Assembly: GCF_000802385.1 (NCBI RefSeq) | Contig: NZ_JTDN01000001.1 | Span: 193,501-257,500, forward strand | Origin: Croceibacterium mercuriale | GTDB taxonomy: Bacteria > Pseudomonadota > Alphaproteobacteria > Sphingomonadales > Sphingomonadaceae | Length of the DNA stretch: 64,000 nucleotides | Direction of reading: 5' to 3' | Part shown: in pieces, positions 58,942 to 64,000 of the stretch | Position numbering within the stretch: position 1 is the first letter of the stretch | How the letters are laid out: every line of letters begins with the position of its first letter | The notes under the pieces: model-generated | The model's database searches: none | Seen by the model: the letters and a program-made list of their open reading frames with translations, nothing else | Told to the model about the DNA's origin: nothing | Translations under genes and position numbers: made by a program

Positions 58942-59448
58942 TCACCCCTGCCGGTCCTCCGGACATTGCTCGTAGCCACGATAGCCAAGCTCATCCGTTG
59001 CGTCCGGCAGCATCAGGATCATCTCGGCCTCGCGCCGTCCGTCCGATCCGAACTCCTGATCGACGGGGCGCAGCATGACCCGCAAGCCACCATCCTCGAA
59101 CAGGCCATTTCCGGCCGCGCGAAGTGGAATCAGCTTTCCGTTCAGCTTGATCACCCCGGTCCCCTGGAGGTCGTCGTAGATGAACGAGGGGAAGCCGACT
59201 GCGGTCAGCCGCACCGAGCATTTGCCGGCAGGGCCGCCCAGGCTGGCGATGTCGGCGTCGGTCATTGTCTCGGCCTGCACGGCTTCGGTCGCAATACCCG
59301 ATAGTGCCTGCGCCGCCGGCATGCGGGGGGCAGGAGACGGTGCCGGGTCAAGCTGCCCTTCCTTGTCGTTGCCAGGTTCGGTGTTGCTGTTGCAGCCGGG
59401 AAGAGCCGCAACGGCCGCGAGAGCCGCAAGAAGCGCAAGGCGGTTCAT
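58942..59448 (-). CDS. Hypothetical lipoprotein in copper block
   Basis: The protein has 168 residues, a lipobox ALPGC and a Ser/Pro-rich linker. The rest has GGPAGKCSVRLTAVGFPSF and GTGVIKLNGKLIPLRAAGN, a beta-rich domain of unknown function (DUF6692-like, but this match is from memory). Its start overlaps the stop of the DUF305 gene (ATGA), so they are translated together. Function is unknown; position suggests an envelope role in copper handling. Confidence 0.8.
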   Translation of the reverse strand: MNRLALLAALAAVAALPGCNSNTEPGNDKEGQLDPAPSPAPRMPAAQALSGIATEAVQAETMTDADIASLGGPAGKCSVRLTAVGFPSFIYDDLQGTGVIKLNGKLIPLRAAGNGLFEDGGLRVMLRPVDQEFGSDGRREAEMILMLPDATDELGYRGYEQCPEDRQG

Positions 59449-60014
59449 CGTGCGCCTCCTTGTGCGGAGCCAACCGGTGCCGCGGCCGAGCCGAGTTCGG
59501 CCGGCGTCGGCATGCGCTCGACAGTGCGGACGCCGTGCTTCTCGATATCCTCGATCAGATACTTCATCTCGGCGATCTCGCGTCGTTGCGCGATGATGAT
59601 GTCCCGAGCCAGCTCGCGCGTGCGCGGGTCGCGGATATGCGCCCGCTCGCTGGTCATGATCGCGATCGAATGATGCGGGATCATGGCCTTCATATACTCG
59701 ACGTCGTCGATCGTCTCCTGGCTGCGCACCAGCCAAAGCGCGAGCGAGAAGGTCACTACGGCGACGCCCAGAATGATGAAGTTCTTGGCGGTGTTCTTGT
59801 ACATTGACCACATGAACAGCAGCATCACCACCGCCATGACCGCTCCCATGACGAACGTCATCCAGAAGCGGGTTTCGGAAAAGAAGATATGATCGGCGCT
59901 GTAGGTGTTCAGGTACATTAGGAGGAACATGCAGAAGGTCGATGTTCCGACCATCGCCATGAAGCGACCGTAATGGCCGCCTCCGCCGCCATGCTCCTGT
60001 TGCTTGCTTTCCAT
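59445..60014 (-). CDS. DUF305 membrane protein
   Basis: The protein has 189 residues. An N-terminal region (MESKQQEHGGGGGHYGRF) and three hydrophobic helices (FCMFLLMYLNTYS, FWMTFVMGAVMAVVMLLFMW, FIILGVAVVTFSLALWLV) are followed by a DUF305 domain with MIPHHSIAIMTSERAHIRDP and IIIAQRREIAEM. DUF305 proteins have conserved His pairs and often occur with copper-resistance genes. It is coupled to the lipoprotein gene by an ATGA overlap and lies between the Grx-MauE and cytochrome genes. Confidence 0.9.
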   Translation of the reverse strand: MESKQQEHGGGGGHYGRFMAMVGTSTFCMFLLMYLNTYSADHIFFSETRFWMTFVMGAVMAVVMLLFMWSMYKNTAKNFIILGVAVVTFSLALWLVRSQETIDDVEYMKAMIPHHSIAIMTSERAHIRDPRTRELARDIIIAQRREIAEMKYLIEDIEKHGVRTVERMPTPAELGSAAAPVGSAQGGAR

Positions 60015-60085
60015 GCCAGAAGCTCCTTTAGTTTCGCTCTATCGGATACGACAAGCTCGATCGCGTTAAACCATGATAGGAATGA

Positions 60086-60847
60086 TTACCCGATCAGCAT
60101 CCGGACGCCCATTGCGAACATCATTACATTTTCCGTCAGCGACACGAAGCCGAGCGGCACGTTCGATCCGCCACCGACGCAGGCGCATTTCAGCTCCCGT
60201 TTTTGAATGTAGACGGCGTAGAACACCGACACCGCGCCAACGCCGCCGATGAACAGCGCGATCGGGACAGACAGCCAGTCGAGCGCATGCGCGGTCATCA
60301 GCACGCCCGCGAGGCCTTCCCCGAACGGATAAAGGTAGGCGTAGGGAACCCAGCGCTGCGCAAGCAGGTCGTACCCCAGGAACATCGTCGCGAAGCCGCT
60401 CACGTCCTGCAGCTTCTGCATGGCGAGCAGGCACATAGAAATCGAGATGAACAGCTCGATCGTCAGAACGGTCAGCAGTTGGCCGGACACGAGCCAGCTG
60501 ACCGCCAGCGCCAGCAATGCCCCCATGCCGAAGATGGCGATCACCGGCTTGTAGCTGGTGGCGTCCGGGTCCTTTACCGGCTTGCCGAAGAAGCGACGAA
60601 GATCATCGTAGCCGCCGACCCGCTCGCCGTCGATGAAGGTTTGCGGCGTCGTCTTCACGTCGTGCTTCGCCTTGAAGGCGTCGGTCTCCTGTCGCGTCGT
60701 CAGCCAGCGGTCTTCGACTTTGAAGCCTTGCGTCTTCAAGAGGTGGACGGTGCGCAATCCCCAGGGACAAATGTGTTTGTCCATCACCATTCGGTGGACG
60801 ATAGCCCGCTTCTCACGGACTTGCGGGGGATTGTTCATGAGGTTCAC
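60086..60847 (-). CDS. Glutaredoxin-MauE fusion membrane protein (copy 2)
   Basis: The protein has 253 residues with the glutaredoxin-like site HICPWGLRTVHLLKTQ (CPWG) and TTPQTFIDGERVGGYDD, then a membrane half with MFLGYDLLAQRWVPYAYLYP and CACVGGGSNVPLG. It is clearly related to the copy at 56466. It starts with GTG 60847, overlapping the copD stop by GTGA; an ATG at 60838 is possible. Position in the copCD operon links this redox protein to copper tolerance. Confidence 0.9.
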   Translation of the reverse strand: MNLMNNPPQVREKRAIVHRMVMDKHICPWGLRTVHLLKTQGFKVEDRWLTTRQETDAFKAKHDVKTTPQTFIDGERVGGYDDLRRFFGKPVKDPDATSYKPVIAIFGMGALLALAVSWLVSGQLLTVLTIELFISISMCLLAMQKLQDVSGFATMFLGYDLLAQRWVPYAYLYPFGEGLAGVLMTAHALDWLSVPIALFIGGVGAVSVFYAVYIQKRELKCACVGGGSNVPLGFVSLTENVMMFAMGVRMLIG

Positions 60848-61827
60848 CCGTTTAACTTTCCGAGCAGCTCGACCGGTCCGGCGACCTTTTGTGGCTGCGC
60901 TTCAGGATCGCCAGAGGCCGGCGGCGCAAGCGTGCCTGCCCAACTAATCAGCCCAAGGATGGCTAGTGCACAGAGGGTCTCGATGGCCAGTGAACGACGC
61001 AGTGCCCCTACTGATCTGCGGGTGTCGCCGGTGTTGAGCGCTCCGGCGAATGCTGGCGTCAAATGGAGCCGGTTGAGACCCGCCAACACCAGCATGAGGC
61101 CAAACAGTGCTAGTTTGGCGAGTAGGAGCTGTCCGTAGAGCGACGCTCCCAGGCTGTCCAAATTGTCAGGGCCGACCAGCACCCAGGAGCTGAACAGCCC
61201 GCTCACGACGAGAACCCCCACGGCGAGCGTGCCCGCTGAGGAAAAGCCGTGCAGCGCGCGATGTGAGATTATCAGGTGCGCCCGGGTTGTGCGCGTAGCT
61301 CGCCGTGCGACGAGCAGGAGGAGAGCAACGAGTGCCCCGATCCAGATGCCGGCCGCGAGCAGGTGGGCGATAACGGCGCCAAGTTGTGTCCATCCGGCGA
61401 TGCCCTCGTTCATCGCCCCGTGCCCGTTCCAGGCAAGGGAACCGAGCGCCACCCCGCCAGCGACCGCGACTACCACGAGAGGAACTGTGGAGGCCGCCCG
61501 GCGGGCGACAAGCAGCGCGAGCACCAACGCGCTCATTCGCACCATAAAGGCGGCACCCACGCCTGGAGCCGTGGCGACCATTGTGATGGTTTCACGATCT
61601 ACGCCGAGTGGCGTCGTGCCGGCCATACCTGCCGCCATCAGAACAAGGAGCGCCGCTGAGAGAAGCAGTCCTACGCCCGCGCTTCCGCTCAACCAGACTC
61701 GTAAGGCAAAGGCCGAGCGGCGCTCATGGCCAGGCAGGGTGTACAGAGCAAAGGATGCCAGACCAAACAGCACCATCAGTGTCCCATGAAGCCCCTGTTT
61801 GACTACGATGAGCGGCCAGTCGGTCAC
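60844..61827 (-). CDS. copD: Copper resistance membrane protein CopD
   Basis: The protein has 327 residues and about eight hydrophobic helices. Recognisable parts are GLHGTLMVLFGLASFALYTL, GSLAWNGHGAMNEGIAGW, AHLLAAGIWIGALVALLLLV and WVLVGPDNLDSLGASLYGQL, all usual CopD segments with conserved His. CopD is proposed to move copper across the cytoplasmic membrane with CopC. It is coupled to copC by a GTGA overlap and to the next gene the same way. A decayed duplicate lies at 57722. Confidence 0.94.
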   Translation of the reverse strand: MTDWPLIVVKQGLHGTLMVLFGLASFALYTLPGHERRSAFALRVWLSGSAGVGLLLSAALLVLMAAGMAGTTPLGVDRETITMVATAPGVGAAFMVRMSALVLALLVARRAASTVPLVVVAVAGGVALGSLAWNGHGAMNEGIAGWTQLGAVIAHLLAAGIWIGALVALLLLVARRATRTTRAHLIISHRALHGFSSAGTLAVGVLVVSGLFSSWVLVGPDNLDSLGASLYGQLLLAKLALFGLMLVLAGLNRLHLTPAFAGALNTGDTRRSVGALRRSLAIETLCALAILGLISWAGTLAPPASGDPEAQPQKVAGPVELLGKLNG

Positions 61828-62201
61828 TTGACCTCGAAGATATGGGTGCCGGTGATCCGGTGCGTATCGGCCGAGACTACGTACCAGTCGACACGGTAGG
61901 TTCCGCGCGGCAGTGCTTGTGCTGGCGTGACAACAAGCGTGTGGCCGTCAGCGTCAACAGCGGCGCTGCTCGCCACCTTCATCGGCGGGTGATCGGTCAT
62001 GCCTGGCATACCGGTCATCACCAGCTCGGCGCCGGTAAAACGCGGCATCAGGCGCTCACTGAAACGCAGTTGGACCCGAGACGGAGCGGCAACCGAGGAA
62101 CTCGCCGCGGGGGTCGCGGCGACGAGCCTGGGGTGTGCGCTCGCCACGCCGGTCGTCAGGGCGGCGAACGTGAGGGCGGCAGCCAGATACACACTACGCA
62201 T
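61824..62201 (-). CDS. copC: Periplasmic copper-binding protein CopC
   Basis: The 125-residue protein has a signal peptide ending in ASAHPRL; the mature N-terminal His is a typical Cu(II) ligand. It has the beta-sandwich features LVAATPAASSSVAAPSRVQL and YRVDWYVVSADTHRITGTHI, and a Met-rich stretch MTGMPGMTDHPPM. CopC carries copper in the periplasm. It heads a minus-strand operon copC-copD-grx/mauE-DUF305-lipoprotein-cytochrome and is divergent from the cnrYXH-like genes. Confidence 0.96.
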   Translation of the reverse strand: MRSVYLAAALTFAALTTGVASAHPRLVAATPAASSSVAAPSRVQLRFSERLMPRFTGAELVMTGMPGMTDHPPMKVASSAAVDADGHTLVVTPAQALPRGTYRVDWYVVSADTHRITGTHIFEVK

Positions 62202-62335
62202 GAGACTTTTCCTTGCTGAACTATCCCTGCTTCTACGCGCGAACAGCCACCACCCCTTGGCTGCGGGTCGAACTCATGTGAGGGTTTGGTGCCGCTCGAA
62301 CGTATCAAGATCAGGGCAGGGCCGGAGGGACGAAG

Positions 62336-62611
62336 ATGCAAGACTTGGATCAGATGCTCGCACGGTTGACGGCAGAGCCCGACCACGCGGGATTGCAGGG
62401 TATTGAAGCTGCTGTCTTGGCCCGGCTCGGCGAGCCGCCGCGCGCCACCCTCGGCTTCGGCATCGGGGCGGTGATAGTGCTGTCATCGCTCGGTCTGGGC
62501 GTGGTGAGCGCGGGCTCACCTGCGATCACTATTGAAGCAGAAGGTCAGGTTGCGCCTCTTGGTCTCGGTACCGCGCTGGCGCCGTCCGCGTTGCTTGCTG
62601 GTACGCGGTGA
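62336..62611 (+). CDS. CnrY-like anti-sigma membrane protein
   Basis: The protein has 91 residues: a cytoplasmic N-terminal part (MQDLDQMLARLTAEPDHAGL, then QGIEAAVLARLGE), one membrane helix (GFGIGAVIVLSSLGLGVVSA) and a short outer tail. Size, topology and position before a CnrX-like and an ECF sigma gene match CnrY of the cnrYXH system, in which Y holds the sigma factor at the membrane. The sequence is short, so the call rests chiefly on context. It starts after GGAGGG and is followed by GTGA overlap. Confidence 0.75.
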   Translation: MQDLDQMLARLTAEPDHAGLQGIEAAVLARLGEPPRATLGFGIGAVIVLSSLGLGVVSAGSPAITIEAEGQVAPLGLGTALAPSALLAGTR

Positions 62612-63051
62612 CAAAGGTGTCGACGCGTACGTTCCTGATTGTCTTCGCGGCGTTCGTGGCAGCGGTCGGCGGTGTCCTGCTCGGCAGGGAGCTGTTTGCC
62701 CCATCTCGTCCCCCGGGCAGTGAGCTTCACCGCATCGTTCATGATGAGCTCGCCCTAAACCCGACGCAGGATGCGCAACTGACCGAGCTGGAGAGAGCGT
62801 TCGCGGTTAAGCGCCGTGCATTGGAGGAGGAGATGCGGGCCGATAATGCCCGCCTTGCCGCCGCCATCGAAGCCGAGCACGGCTATGGCCCGCGCGTGGC
62901 ACAAGCTGTCGACCGCAGCCATGCAGCGATGGGCGAACTACAAAAAGAGACGCTCGCGCACATGTTCGCGATGCGTCAGATCCTGAGGCCCGATCAGGCC
63001 GAGAAGTTTGATCGGGCGGTGGTGAAGGCGCTCACCCAAGACAGGCAGTGA
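62608..63051 (+). CDS. CnrX-like periplasmic metal sensor
   Basis: The protein has 147 residues, one N-terminal anchor helix (FLIVFAAFVAAVGGVLLG) and a helical periplasmic domain. His41, His45, Glu62, His118 and Met122 match the spacing of the Ni/Co ligands His42, His46, Glu63, His119 and Met123 of Cupriavidus CnrX exactly. The ligand spacing therefore points to Ni/Co-type sensing. It overlaps both neighbours by GTGA. In CnrYXH, metal binding to X frees sigma factor H from Y. Confidence 0.88.
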   Translation: MTKVSTRTFLIVFAAFVAAVGGVLLGRELFAPSRPPGSELHRIVHDELALNPTQDAQLTELERAFAVKRRALEEEMRADNARLAAAIEAEHGYGPRVAQAVDRSHAAMGELQKETLAHMFAMRQILRPDQAEKFDRAVVKALTQDRQ

Positions 63052-63617
63052 GCCTCGATTATCAGTCAGCCTCCGACGGAGAGCTGGTGACCCTCAGCCT
63101 CGCTGGTCAGCAGCCGGCCTTTGCCGAGATCATGCGCCGACATCGTGCAGCTGTCTTCCGATTGATCCGATCGCATATCGGCGATGCCGACGAAGCGTTG
63201 GACCTCACTCAAGAGACGTTCGTCGCGGCGTGGAGAGCACTTCGCCGGTTCGATCCCGCACGGTCGTTGCTCACCTGGTTGTGTGCCATTGCCATCAACA
63301 AATGTCGCGATTGGGGCAGAAAGCGCGCAGTGCGCCGGTTCTTTTCGCTCGCAGCCCCGATCGAAGACGCGCGGCACGTGCCCGAGGCACAGCCTGAGGT
63401 GGATACAGCTGCAGCGGATCGGCAAGAGCTTGCCCGGGTCACGACGGCCATCGCGAACCTGCCAGCACCATTGAAGGAAGTGTTGATCCTTCGCACCATC
63501 GAGAGTCTGAGCCAGGCCGAGACGGCGGAAACACTGGGGGTGAGCGCAAAGACCGTCGAAACCCGGCTTTATCGTGCCCGCGCCAAACTGGCAGATATGC
63601 TTGCGACGAGCGAATGA
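63048..63617 (+). CDS. ECF sigma factor, CnrH-like
   Basis: The 189-residue protein has sigma region 2 (IGDADEALDLTQETFVAAWR, LLTWLCAIAINKCRDWGRKR) and region 4 (LPAPLKEVLILRTIESLSQA, ETLGVSAKTVETRLYRARAK). It is an extracytoplasmic function sigma factor. Position directly after CnrY and CnrX-like genes makes it the output of that signalling module. It probably drives metal-resistance promoters in this island; none was identified with confidence. It lies 86 bases before copA. Confidence 0.92.
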   Translation: MSLDYQSASDGELVTLSLAGQQPAFAEIMRRHRAAVFRLIRSHIGDADEALDLTQETFVAAWRALRRFDPARSLLTWLCAIAINKCRDWGRKRAVRRFFSLAAPIEDARHVPEAQPEVDTAAADRQELARVTTAIANLPAPLKEVLILRTIESLSQAETAETLGVSAKTVETRLYRARAKLADMLATSE

Positions 63618-63703
63618 TGGCCTGCCGCTCAGGAAAAAGATTTCAGGGATAAGGCTGCGGCCCGCGTACCCTCATGACACCAGCAATCGAGTCCGAAAGC
63701 TTC

Positions 63704-64000
63704 ATGAACGCACAGTTTGATCGTCGGGCGCTGCTCCGCGGCGCGACCCTTGCAGGCGGTGGGTTCGCGCTAGCGAGCCACATGCCCGCGTGGGCGCAGC
63801 CCATATCCCAAGGCATCTCCAGGCCGCTCCCGACCGTGTCTGGCGAGGATATCCGCTTGCGCATCGCGCATCAGATGATGACCATCGATGGAAGGCAGAG
63901 CCACGCCATCGGCATCAACGGTACCGTTCCTGCTCCGCTCATTCGGCTGCGCGAAGGTCAGAACGTCCGTCTGCATGTCGAGAACATGCTGGATGAGGAA
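63704..64000 (+). CDS. copA: CopA-type multicopper oxidase (partial, 5' end)
   Basis: Only the first 99 codons are inside the window. The N-terminus NAQFDRRALLRGATLAGGGF is a Tat export signal, and the mature part starts near PAWAQP. The segment IAHQMMTIDGRQSHAIGING, then TVPAPLIRLREGQNVRL, is the first cupredoxin domain of CopA/PcoA oxidases, which oxidise Cu(I) in the periplasm. The in-frame ATG at 63674 is an alternative start. The copper-binding motifs lie beyond the window edge. Confidence 0.87.
   Translation, partial: MNAQFDRRALLRGATLAGGGFALASHMPAWAQPISQGISRPLPTVSGEDIRLRIAHQMMTIDGRQSHAIGINGTVPAPLIRLREGQNVRLHVENMLDEE

Larger units (their letters stand above)
40636..64000. mobile_element. 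Heavy-metal resistance genomic island (left end only)
   Basis: From about 40636 the sequence carries no housekeeping genes, shows less GC-rich codon choice by eye, holds a decayed integrase next to its edge, and is packed with manganese, arsenic, divalent cation and copper resistance genes. The left edge is placed where DUF72 similarity ends. No right edge, direct repeats or conjugation genes are visible, so the type of element (integrative, plasmid-derived or composite) cannot be told. Confidence 0.6.

Noticed and set aside
40636-64000. Prophage or conjugative element
   Set aside because: No phage structural, replication, relaxase or secretion genes were seen. The region is only called a genomic island.

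Overview
The window is high-G+C alphaproteobacterial DNA, most likely from an order Sphingomonadales bacterium. The evidence is the serC-serA-hisZ-purA cluster, the argH / small lipoprotein / lysA cluster, a DUF4142 lipoprotein, a free-standing SWIB protein and a bolA / J-domain pair. All calls come from reading the sequence and translations; no database search was run.

Positions 1-40635 look like core chromosome. In order they hold a DsbD tail, an envelope lipoprotein, two alpha/beta hydrolases and uvrB. Next is a four-gene operon with a circularly permuted ATP-grasp protein, an alpha-E protein, a transglutaminase-like protein and the proteasome-like peptidase Anbu (5076-9140), followed by a LuxR-type regulator. 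A carbohydrate group follows: a GH2 beta-galactosidase-like enzyme facing a GH105-like hydrolase and a BNR_4 protein. Then come serine, histidine and purine biosynthesis genes, tRNA-Val(UAC), arginine and lysine biosynthesis genes and siroheme synthesis. At 27503-29546 lies an unrecognised trio, a 46-residue peptide and two related HxH (cupin-like) proteins, just before a manganese catalase and a TonB-dependent receptor. Peptidases and small stress-type proteins close the core part.

At about 40635 a DUF72 gene breaks off in mid-domain and the character of the DNA changes. From there to the right edge is a metal-resistance island whose far end is outside the window. Its left edge carries a perfect 38-bp palindrome and a decayed tyrosine recombinase. 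Its modules are: a manganese exporter behind a yybP-ykoY riboswitch; an arsenic operon (arsR-arsC-arsB-ynfA-arsH-arsN, minus strand) with overlapping start and stop codons; two CDF exporters around a MerR regulator; a czcCBA-type RND efflux operon with a Cys/His-rich leader protein; a second MerR regulator facing a glutaredoxin-MauE fusion; and a copper block (Csp-like storage protein, copD remnant, cytochrome c, DUF305 protein, second glutaredoxin-MauE fusion, copD, copC, and the start of copA). Between copC and copA sits a CnrYXH-type anti-sigma / sensor / ECF sigma module.

The most interesting items are the peptide plus two cupin-like proteins (possible peptide modification, purely inferred), the Anbu operon, and the CnrYXH module. 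The CnrX homologue in that module keeps the known Ni/Co ligand spacing exactly although it lies among copper genes. Also notable are two MerR-type promoters with 19-bp spacers whose dyads can be read directly.
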